Assembly: GCA_018660305.1 (NCBI GenBank)
Contig: JABJKO010000235.1
Coordinates: 1 to 17,308, forward strand
Reading direction: 5' to 3'
DNA from: Rhodospirillaceae bacterium
Lineage (GTDB): Bacteria > Pseudomonadota > Alphaproteobacteria > MPNO01 > UBA2964
Length of the DNA stretch: 17,308 bases
The notes beneath the pieces are model-generated. The model saw only the letters and a program-made list of their open reading frames with translations, was not told the DNA's origin and searched no databases. Shown here in pieces: positions 6,712-13,330 of this stretch. A program made the translations under genes and the position numbers. Position 1 is the first letter of the stretch. Each line of letters begins with the position of its first letter.

Positions 6712-7644
6712 TCAGAGGCCGTCCACCAGTGCGGCCATCCGGGCGCGGGTCGCCCCGTCGGGCAGGCGGCCATATGCTGCCCCCACATTGTCCACCAGAT
6801 GGTCAATTTTCCCGGTTCCCGGGATCACACAGGTAACTGCCGGGTGACCGAGCAGATATTTGAGAAAAAACTGCGCCCAGCTGCCGCAATCGAATTCGGC
6901 GGCCCAGGCGGGAAGGTCCCGCCCCCGTACCTTGCCGAACAGACCCCCGCCTTCGAAGGGCCGGTTGACGATCACGCCGACGCCCTTGTCGGCGGCGAAG
7001 GACAGAATGCGGTCTTCGGCCTCCCGCACGATGATCGAATAGGGGATCTGCAGAAAATCCAGCTTTTCGCGCGCCATTACCTCCATCAGCCGGCCAAAGG
7101 CGCCCGGCGTATAATGGGTGATCCCCAGATAGCGGAATTTACCGTCATCCTGCCAGCCCCGCATTGTATTGAACTGGGTACGCCAATCGACCAGATTATG
7201 AACCTGCATGAGATCGATCTTGTCGGTGCGTAACTTCTCCATCGATGCCCGCATCTGGGCAGCACCCTGACGGCGGCCTTCGGTCCAGACCTTGGTCGCG
7301 ATAAACGCCTTATCACGCATGCCGAGCTCGGCCAGCATGTCACCGGTGACGGCTTCAGCCGTGCCATACATGGGAGACGAATCAATCATCGACCCGCCGG
7401 CTTCGAACAATCGCCGCAACACCTCTTTCACCGAAGCCCGTAAGGGTCCGCTGGAGCCCACATCGAAGGTCCGGTAGGTCCCCACCCCCACCATGGGCAA
7501 TGGCTCGCCGCTCGACGGGATGGGCCGGGTCGACATCTTTCTAACAGCCCCCGTCGCCTGCCAAGGCATCAGAGCAGCGGCGCCACTTAGCTGCAGCATG
7601 TGACGCCGGGCCCAGCCCGCGCCCCTCTCTCCCCGCTCGGCCAT
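6712..7644 (-). CDS. Aldo/keto reductase family oxidoreductase with possible Tat leader
   Basis: NAD(P)H-dependent oxidoreductase of the aldo/keto reductase TIM-barrel family, about 310 residues. The expected catalytic tetrad is visible: Asp88 and Tyr93 in IDSSPMYG, Lys118 in ATKVW, and His149 in QVHNL. A cofactor-binding region follows, including VIPGTGKIDHLVDN. The N-terminus contains WARRHMLQLSGAAALMPWQA, a twin-arginine pair followed by a hydrophobic stretch. It resembles a Tat signal, though the motif is not perfect. The ATG at 7644 is chosen because AGGAG lies 11 bases upstream; a GTG at 7656 would add four residues. It is the last gene of the five-gene minus-strand unit, 21 bases after the preceding dehydrogenase gene. 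Substrate unknown. Confidence 0.9.
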   Translation of the reverse strand: MAERGERGAGWARRHMLQLSGAAALMPWQATGAVRKMSTRPIPSSGEPLPMVGVGTYRTFDVGSSGPLRASVKEVLRRLFEAGGSMIDSSPMYGTAEAVTGDMLAELGMRDKAFIATKVWTEGRRQGAAQMRASMEKLRTDKIDLMQVHNLVDWRTQFNTMRGWQDDGKFRYLGITHYTPGAFGRLMEVMAREKLDFLQIPYSIIVREAEDRILSFAADKGVGVIVNRPFEGGGLFGKVRGRDLPAWAAEFDCGSWAQFFLKYLLGHPAVTCVIPGTGKIDHLVDNVGAAYGRLPDGATRARMAALVDGL

Positions 7645-7665
7645 GGTAGTGGTCACTCCTGCTCA

Positions 7666-8442
7666 TCACTCAGGCTGCCGCTTGAGATAGATATAGCCAC
7701 CATCCACCAGAATATCGGTGGCTGTCGTGAAGGACGCATCGTCCGACGCCAGGAATAGCGCCGCCTTGGCCACTTCTTCCGGCTGCCCGACCCGGCCCAG
7801 CATATGCAGCGGCCCGCGCGACGCCTGAAAATCCTCGATCTTATCAAATCGCCTGAGGGTCCGGGGTGTCTGGATAACGCCGGGGGAAATGGAATTGACC
7901 CGGATGTTATCCCTGGCAACTTCCGACGCCAGAATGGTGGTGAGATGGATGATCGCCGCCTTGGTGGTACAATAGGCGGACCGGTTGGGGACGCCGATCT
8001 GCCCGAGCTGAGAGGCGATATTCACAATGGCGCCGCCACCGGCCTTGCGAATTTCCGGCACGGCGAATTTGGACATGAGAAACGGTCCGGTGAGATTGAC
8101 CGCGAAGGCCTGGTTCCAGTCCTCCAACGCCAGCGTTTCCACCGGCGCATCCGGCGTCATCGCCGCCGCCACGTTGACCAGAATATGTAGCCCTCCAAAG
8201 GCTTCCACAGCGGCCGCGACGGCGGCACTGCCTTGTGCCGGATCGGCAACGTCGAGCGCAAACGGCTGTGCGGCATCGCCGATTTCATCCGCGATTGCAG
8301 CCGCTTCCTCGGACCGCAGGTCAGCGACCAGCACTTTTGCCCCTTCACTTGCATAGAGCCGGCAGATCGCGCCGCCTATGGCCCCGCCGCCGCCAGTGAC
8401 CAGCGCCACCTGTCCCGCAAGTTTTCCTTCTTCAGCCATCAT
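7666..8442 (-). CDS. Short-chain dehydrogenase/reductase (SDR) 1
   Basis: Classical SDR of 258 residues with a Rossmann fold. Visible motifs are the nucleotide-binding TGGGGAIGG (16-24), Asp41 at the end of the second strand (suggesting NAD rather than NADP), Asn116, Ser144 in NIASQLG, and Tyr157-x3-Lys161 in AYCTTKAA. The usual NNAG motif is changed to NVAA (90-93), a modest departure. The frame is open further upstream, but the ATG at 8442 has a clear AGGGAGA ribosome site about six bases away, and the product then has the normal SDR N-terminus. It lies 20 bases after SDR 2 and ahead of the aldo/keto reductase. It probably oxidises an alcohol or hydroxy acid in the same pathway; the substrate is not identifiable. 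Confidence 0.94.
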   Translation of the reverse strand: MMAEEGKLAGQVALVTGGGGAIGGAICRLYASEGAKVLVADLRSEEAAAIADEIGDAAQPFALDVADPAQGSAAVAAAVEAFGGLHILVNVAAAMTPDAPVETLALEDWNQAFAVNLTGPFLMSKFAVPEIRKAGGGAIVNIASQLGQIGVPNRSAYCTTKAAIIHLTTILASEVARDNIRVNSISPGVIQTPRTLRRFDKIEDFQASRGPLHMLGRVGQPEEVAKAALFLASDDASFTTATDILVDGGYIYLKRQPE

Positions 8443-8462
8443 TTCATCTCCCTGATTTTGAT

Positions 8463-9239
8463 TTATGGCACAGTCAACGCGCCGCCATTCACGCCAAGCG
8501 CCTGGCCGGTCATATAGGCGGAATCGCGGCCCAGCAAAAAAGACACCGCGGCGGCAAGGTCTTCGGGCTGGGCGATGCGGCCCAGCGGAATTCGGCTGCC
8601 ACGGGAACGCAACTCTTCGACATTTGTGTTCTCCAACGGCATTGCGGTTTCGGCAACGCCGGGCATGACGGCATTGACGCGGATGCCGTGACTTGCCCAT
8701 TCCATGGCCAGCCCCTTGGTGAAGGCCAGAACACCGCCCTTTGTGGTCCCGTAGGAGACCGCCCGCGCCGCGCCGCTGAGCGCCCGGCCCGAGGAAAAAT
8801 TCACGATGGCGCCGCGGCCCGCCTCTATCATCGCCGGGCCAAGCGCCCGGGCGCAGATGAAACAACCGGTCACATTCACCCGCAACATGCGGTCCCATTC
8901 TTCCAGGCTTATTTCGAGCACCGTGTCGCGTGAAAATATGCCGGCATTATTGACCAGCCCATAGGGCGCACCCCAGGCGGCGATCACCGCCTCCGCTCCG
9001 GCGGCGACCGAGGCTTCGTCACCCACATCGACCACATCAAACCGTACATCGGCCGCGCCCGCTTCACGGCAGAGCGCAGCGGTTTCTTCGCCGCCGTCGG
9101 GCTTCACATCCCAGATCGCCACCTTGGCCCCGTCCTGTGCCAGCCGCAGCGCGATGCCGCGTCCCAGCCCCTGCGCGCCGCCAGTGACCACCACCGCGTC
9201 ACCGGGCGTCAGCCCGTCCCTTACAATATCTTCCGGCAT
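8463..9239 (-). CDS. Short-chain dehydrogenase/reductase (SDR) 2, FabG-like
   Basis: Classical SDR, also 258 residues. It carries the intact signature set: TGGAQGLGRG (19-28), acidic Asp44 after the second strand (NAD preference), NNAG (97-100), Asn122, Ser150, and Tyr163-x3-Lys167 in SYGTTKGG, followed by the usual GIRVNAVMPG. The ATG at 9239 is preceded by GGGGAGA; the longer frame to 9296 would add unrelated residues crossing the inverted repeat at 9251-9271. It lies between the CMD-like gene and SDR 1. FabG-like SDRs act on many 3-oxo and hydroxy compounds, so the exact reaction cannot be named. Confidence 0.94.
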   Translation of the reverse strand: MPEDIVRDGLTPGDAVVVTGGAQGLGRGIALRLAQDGAKVAIWDVKPDGGEETAALCREAGAADVRFDVVDVGDEASVAAGAEAVIAAWGAPYGLVNNAGIFSRDTVLEISLEEWDRMLRVNVTGCFICARALGPAMIEAGRGAIVNFSSGRALSGAARAVSYGTTKGGVLAFTKGLAMEWASHGIRVNAVMPGVAETAMPLENTNVEELRSRGSRIPLGRIAQPEDLAAAVSFLLGRDSAYMTGQALGVNGGALTVP

Positions 9240-9250
9240 CGACCGTCTCC

Positions 9251-9271
9251 CCGTTATGGTTTTCATAACGG
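9251..9271. promoter_or_regulatory. 8-bp inverted repeat just upstream of SDR 2
   Basis: Perfect arms CCGTTATG and CATAACGG are separated by five bases, in the 63-bp gap between the CMD-like gene and SDR 2. It ends 12 bases before the SDR 2 start codon and abuts its ribosome site. It could be a repressor operator for an internal promoter. In the operon mRNA it could be a hairpin that limits access to the ribosome site or marks a processing point. No T-run follows, so a terminator is unlikely. Confidence 0.5.
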
Positions 9272-9302
9272 TACGGGTGGACAGGACCGGGCGCAATGGC
9301 GG

Positions 9303-9893
9303 TCAGCCGTGCCGCCCGATGGTCCAGCCGATTTCGGTAAGGTGTTTTTCGGCGAATTGACGCGGCTCTTCTTCCAGCGTCAGCGCCAGCGTTGCCTGCC
9401 AGCGGTTGAGAAAGCCGAACAGGGAGATGACGGCGATAATCTCGAAGACCTGATCGTCGGAATAATGCGCGCCCAGCGTGTCGAACAGATCATCGTCCAC
9501 CCCGTTGGGCACCGAACCGGCGGCACGGGCGACGGAAAGGGCGGCCCGCTCGGCCCCGGTAAATTGCGGATCGGTGGCGCACTCGAACACCGCCATTATT
9601 TTTTCAATGGGAACACCGTGATCGGCGGCGGCATGAGCCGTATGGGCCATGGAATAGGCACATCCCGCTTCCCGGCTGATGGTATGGGCAACCAGGCGTT
9701 TCAGGGCCGCCGGCACTTTGCTTTCGGCGTGATAAACCGCCCGCACCAACGGCAGCCAGGCGCCGAGCATCGCCGGGTTCCGCCCCATCACCAGCAACCC
9801 GCCGGGGATGAAGCCGATGGCCTTTTCCAGACCGGCGAAGATCTCCTCGAACTCGGGAAGGTCTTCGCGGCGGCACGCGGTCACGCGGGACAT
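9303..9893 (-). CDS. Carboxymuconolactone decarboxylase (CMD)/AhpD-fold protein
   Basis: 196-residue all-helical protein of the CMD/AhpD-like superfamily. The signature region reads SREAGCAYSMAHTAHAA: Glu75, Cys78, Ser81 and His84 occupy the places of the E-x2-C-x2-C-x2-H motif used by AhpD-type peroxidase partners. The second cysteine is replaced by serine, so a disulfide-based redox cycle is not possible with this pair alone. A decarboxylase, hydrolase or other non-redox role is thus more plausible. The ATG at 9893 has a strong AGGAGGG site six bases upstream and the gene follows the MmgE/PrpD gene by nine bases, so co-transcription is nearly certain. Substrate unknown. Confidence 0.88.
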   Translation of the reverse strand: MSRVTACRREDLPEFEEIFAGLEKAIGFIPGGLLVMGRNPAMLGAWLPLVRAVYHAESKVPAALKRLVAHTISREAGCAYSMAHTAHAAADHGVPIEKIMAVFECATDPQFTGAERAALSVARAAGSVPNGVDDDLFDTLGAHYSDDQVFEIIAVISLFGFLNRWQATLALTLEEEPRQFAEKHLTEIGWTIGRHG

Positions 9894-9902
9894 TTTGCCC
9901 TC

Positions 9903-11285
9903 CTATTGCGGACTGAGCAGGGGCCAAAGATCTTTGAGACTTTTATGGTCGCGAAGATTTCGCAGGTAATTATAGATCTGCGACGCGGTGACATCATCCA
10001 CCGCCTGCGACGCGCAATCATCGAACTTTGCCTTGATTGTCTCTTCGCTCATGGGCGCTTCCTTGGACCCGCTGGCGTGATAGACAACTTCTTCCAGCTT
10101 GTCGCCATCCTCGAAATAGAGGGTGAGCCGGCCCGGGCTGTGTCCCGATGCGCTGGTGTCGGGAAATTCATCATCCACATAGGCCGATACGCAATCGGCG
10201 AGCGCCCGGACTTCGTCGTCGTCCATGGCCTCCTCGGTAAAAGTGGCGAGTGTCGGCGCACCCCGGATCAGCGCATAGGGGATCAGATATCTGAGGCTGA
10301 AACGCGAACTGTCCTCCGACCAGGGATACTGGTCGATCACCCGCCCGGCCGCGTGTTTGGTCGCCCCGACCGTGATCCGCTCAATGCGTTCGAGACGTGG
10401 CTGCGCCGCATCGCGCAGATGAAGCGCGGCCTCGATGGAGCTATGAAGCAAGCCGCCGCAGGAAAATGGTTTGATCTTATAGGCCGGATCGAGAAGATCG
10501 TATCGCTCCCCGAGATCGTCGAACGGCGACACCTCCCAGTCGAACCCCCGCCCGTAAGACGCCAGGAAGCCTCTTTTTCCCTCGATGGACGACGCGTTCG
10601 CCGAGAATCCCTTTGTCCCCAGGGACACCGCCATCAGGCCGTTGCGCGCCGCATGTCCCACATGGAGCGGCTTGACCATGGTGCCGTAATTCTCTCCCAG
10701 ACCCGACGCCGTGGACGCGGCGATGCTGATGATCGCGGGGATCGTCTCGGCGGGCGCCCGTGTCAGCCGCGCGCAGGCCGCCGCCGAAGCGATGCCGCCG
10801 ACGATGCCGGCACCGTGCCAGCCGCCCTCGCTGGACAGGGTCGGGAAAGACCGCACCACCCGCGCGCACACTTCGCAACCGACGATATAGGCGGCGATCA
10901 CATCCTCCGCCGTCGCATCGAGGTGCTCGGCCAATGGCAACAGGGCGGGGATAATCGCCGCCGCCGACTGGCCGCTCATGAAGGACAGGTCAAAATCCAG
11001 CGCCTGGGTGGCGGTACCGTTGGCCAGTGCCGCGTTTTGCGGCGACGTCCTGAGCGCACGGCCGACAATCGATACAGCCGGTGCGGCGCCCTCGGCGTCG
11101 ATCATCTCGCACACCAATTGGGCGGCCGGCTCACAACTGCCCGCCAGCATGACCCCCACCGTGTCGACAAATGCTGTCTCGGCAACGCCGGTTATTTCCG
11201 GGGGCGCATCCGCAAGATTCAAATCAGTGATAAACGCAGCGACGCGGTCGCTGATGGATTGTGGATTTGTATCGCTGGCTGCCAT
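9903..11285 (-). CDS. MmgE/PrpD family protein (2-methylcitrate dehydratase-like)
   Basis: The 460-residue protein has the helical MmgE/PrpD fold with recognisable motifs: ANGTATQALDFDL (88-100), a GWHGAG segment (155-160) and GTMVKPLHVGHAARNG (201-216), in which Lys205 corresponds to the usual active-site lysine. The family includes 2-methylcitrate dehydratase, cis-aconitate decarboxylase and iminodisuccinate epimerase-type enzymes. Where these have a THPS-like stretch after the DFDD motif, this protein has SGQSAAA, so an expected histidine appears to be glutamine. The substrate is therefore probably not methylcitrate; no prpB or prpC is present. The ATG at 11285 has a GGGGAGGG ribosome site; the open frame to 11369 is not needed. 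First gene of the minus-strand unit. Confidence 0.92.
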   Translation of the reverse strand: MAASDTNPQSISDRVAAFITDLNLADAPPEITGVAETAFVDTVGVMLAGSCEPAAQLVCEMIDAEGAAPAVSIVGRALRTSPQNAALANGTATQALDFDLSFMSGQSAAAIIPALLPLAEHLDATAEDVIAAYIVGCEVCARVVRSFPTLSSEGGWHGAGIVGGIASAAACARLTRAPAETIPAIISIAASTASGLGENYGTMVKPLHVGHAARNGLMAVSLGTKGFSANASSIEGKRGFLASYGRGFDWEVSPFDDLGERYDLLDPAYKIKPFSCGGLLHSSIEAALHLRDAAQPRLERIERITVGATKHAAGRVIDQYPWSEDSSRFSLRYLIPYALIRGAPTLATFTEEAMDDDEVRALADCVSAYVDDEFPDTSASGHSPGRLTLYFEDGDKLEEVVYHASGSKEAPMSEETIKAKFDDCASQAVDDVTASQIYNYLRNLRDHKSLKDLWPLLSPQ

Positions 11286-11350
11286 GCTAATCCCTCCCCG
11301 GGGACGGCATCGTAGGCTTTCCACGGCGGAAGGAGCAAGAACGCCACTAT

Positions 11351-11379
11351 TTGACAAGCACGGACCCACAGGAGCAAAT
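11351..11379 (+). promoter_or_regulatory. Possible sigma-70-type promoter for the second EamA gene
   Basis: A perfect -35 hexamer TTGACA (11351-11356) is followed 17 bases later by GCAAAT (11374-11379), a weak -10 match (three of six). If real, the start point would be near 11386 and the leader to the ATG at 11429 about 43 bases. This also offers an alternative reading of the TTG at 11351, which could otherwise be taken as the start codon. Confidence 0.3.
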
Positions 11380-11428
11380 ACAGACGTTCAATCCCGCCTC
11401 GTCTTCCCAAAATTGGCCCCACCGCCTC

Positions 11429-12385
11429 ATGTCGGAATTCCCCGTCTCGTCCGCTAACCTGAAAGCCGCCTGGGGCAGGATCCCGGCTAATATTCGCGGC
11501 GCGTGCCTCGTCGCCTTCGGCGGGTTTCTGCTGATTGTCATGGCGTCGCTGGTCAAGCAGCTGGGCCAGACACTGCCGCCTTTTGAAGTCCTTTTCGTGC
11601 GGTTTCTCGCGGGGCTGATTGTCATCCTGCCGCTGGTGTGGCGCATGGGTTTCAAGATCGTCCGGACGGAAAAGATACACCTGCACGCGGCGCGCGGGTT
11701 TGTCGGCTTCATGGGCAATCTGTGCTTCTTTTTTGCCCTCATCCATATTTCCCTGGCGGACACGGTCACCATCCAGTTTTCGCGGCCGCTTCTGATGATT
11801 GTGATCGCCGCGTTTTTCCTCGGCGAAATCGTCGGGCTAAAGCGCAGCATCGTGACCCTGGTGGGATTCGGCGGCATCCTGATGATCACCAAACCGTTCA
11901 GCGACGGGTTCGATCCGTGGGCGCTGTCGGCATTGGGCGGTGCTTTCTTTGGCACGCTGGTGGTGCTGACGGTCAAGCTGCTGTCACGCACCGAGCAAAC
12001 CGTCACCATCATGTTTTATTTTGCCGTGTTCACCACGCTGTTCGCCCTCATCCCCGCCATGTTCACCTGGCAGACTCCCACCTGGACCGAGCTGGCCCTG
12101 TTGATCCTGACCGGCACCCTCGGCATCGTCGGACAGGGAATATTCAGCCACGGCATCGGGCTGGGCGAAACCAGCTATGTCATGCCGTTCGATTATTTGC
12201 GGATCGTCTATTCCTTTATTCTCGGAATCATCTGGTTCGCCGAGGTGCCGGGGCTCTGGAGTTTTGCCGGCGCAGCCGTCATTATCGGCAGCAGCATCTA
12301 TCTGTTGCGCAGTGAGTCGCAGGCAAAAAAGACGGCCGCAGCAACCGAGTCCGCGAACGAAGACACCTCAGGGAGGAAATTATGA
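11429..12385 (+). CDS. EamA/DMT-family transporter (second of two)
   Basis: Inner-membrane protein of the drug/metabolite transporter superfamily, 318 residues from the ATG at 11429, with about ten hydrophobic segments forming two EamA repeats. It shares LSRTEQTVTI and WQTPTW with the transporter at 220-1116, so the two are related copies. The start is uncertain. The ATG has no clear ribosome site, whereas a TTG at 11351, giving 344 residues, has AGGAG 15 bases upstream but coincides with a possible -35 box. Its stop overlaps the start of the epimerase gene (ATGA), with GGGAGGAAA just before, so the two are translationally coupled. It probably carries a metabolite of the same pathway; the direction and substrate are unknown. 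Confidence 0.88.
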   Translation: MSEFPVSSANLKAAWGRIPANIRGACLVAFGGFLLIVMASLVKQLGQTLPPFEVLFVRFLAGLIVILPLVWRMGFKIVRTEKIHLHAARGFVGFMGNLCFFFALIHISLADTVTIQFSRPLLMIVIAAFFLGEIVGLKRSIVTLVGFGGILMITKPFSDGFDPWALSALGGAFFGTLVVLTVKLLSRTEQTVTIMFYFAVFTTLFALIPAMFTWQTPTWTELALLILTGTLGIVGQGIFSHGIGLGETSYVMPFDYLRIVYSFILGIIWFAEVPGLWSFAGAAVIIGSSIYLLRSESQAKKTAAATESANEDTSGRKL

Positions 12386-13323
12386 CCACATTGATCACCG
12401 GTGCCGGGCTTGTCGGCACGTCGTTTGCCCAGGAAGCCGTAAGGCGCGGCGAAAAAGTCGTTTTCATCGACCCCATGCCGCGCGAGGATTTCATCCGCGC
12501 CAAGCTGGGCAATGCCGATTATGTCTATACCAACGAGGACGTGCGCTCCCTGCCGGGTCTGATTTCCACCATCAACGAACACAAAGTCGACACCATCGTC
12601 ACCACGGCGTCGGTCATCGGCAAGCGGGTCGGCGATCCCATCCATTTCGGCTATGCCCTCAATGTGGGCGGCACCCAGGCGGTGGCCGATGCGGCGCGGC
12701 TGACCGGCATTAAGCGCATCGTCCATATCAGTACGTTCGGCGCCTATGACTGGCGCAAGATCACCGAGGGCCCGGTCAAAGAAGACAACATGCTGGGCCA
12801 GGGCACCGCCTACAGCAACTCCAAGGTGTCACAGGAGATGATCCTGGAGGCCTATGCCGCCGATGCCGGCTACGATCTGTTCATGCTCAGGCTCGGTAAC
12901 GTGTTTGGCGTCGGGCATTTCTGGGGCGGCTCCGGCGGCGGCCAGAAGGTGCAGGATCTGGTGATGGCTGGAATCAAAGGCGAGACGGCCAGGATCCCCG
13001 AAGAGCAGACCATGGATTTCGTCTATCTCTATGCCAAGGATTGCGGCCGGGCCATCGATATGTGCGCCACCGCCGGCGCCCAGACGGAAAATGTCTTCAA
13101 CATTGCCTATCCCTTCGTCACCTCGTTCGATGAACTGGTCGCCGCGGTCAGGGCGCAGCTGCCCAATCTCAAAGTGGAGATCGTCCCGGGCACGCCGCCT
13201 TTAAATCGCGCATTGGCGCTGGATATCACCCGCGCCAAGGACATGCTCGGTTGGGAGCCGCAATTTTCCATGGAAGACGCCTTCGCCGATTATATCGCCG
13301 ATCTCAAAACCCAGATGGGGTGA
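12382..13323 (+). CDS. NAD-dependent epimerase/dehydratase (extended SDR)
   Basis: 313-residue extended SDR with an N-terminal Rossmann fold: TLITGAGLVG (3-12), an acidic Asp30 after the second strand (NAD preference), HISTFGAY with Ser117, and the catalytic Tyr144-x3-Lys148 in YSNSK. The C-terminal part (LDITRAKDMLGWEPQFSMEDAF) is typical of nucleotide-sugar epimerases and related dehydratases. The ATG at 12382 overlaps the transporter stop and has a strong GGAGG site. It converges on the TctA gene with a 7-bp gap. Members act on sugar nucleotides, sugar acids or other hydroxy compounds. The exact substrate cannot be read from the sequence, but coupling to a transporter and nearness to the oxidoreductase cluster suggest a catabolic role. 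Confidence 0.92.
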   Translation: MTTLITGAGLVGTSFAQEAVRRGEKVVFIDPMPREDFIRAKLGNADYVYTNEDVRSLPGLISTINEHKVDTIVTTASVIGKRVGDPIHFGYALNVGGTQAVADAARLTGIKRIVHISTFGAYDWRKITEGPVKEDNMLGQGTAYSNSKVSQEMILEAYAADAGYDLFMLRLGNVFGVGHFWGGSGGGQKVQDLVMAGIKGETARIPEEQTMDFVYLYAKDCGRAIDMCATAGAQTENVFNIAYPFVTSFDELVAAVRAQLPNLKVEIVPGTPPLNRALALDITRAKDMLGWEPQFSMEDAFADYIADLKTQMG

Positions 13324-13330
13324 TACCCCC

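Noticed and set aside
9309..11315. 668-codon plus-strand open frame opposite the MmgE/PrpD and CMD-like genes
   Set aside because: It lies fully antisense to two genes with clear family motifs, has no recognisable domain and a shadow-like Arg/Gly/His-rich composition. Long antisense frames are common in GC-rich DNA.
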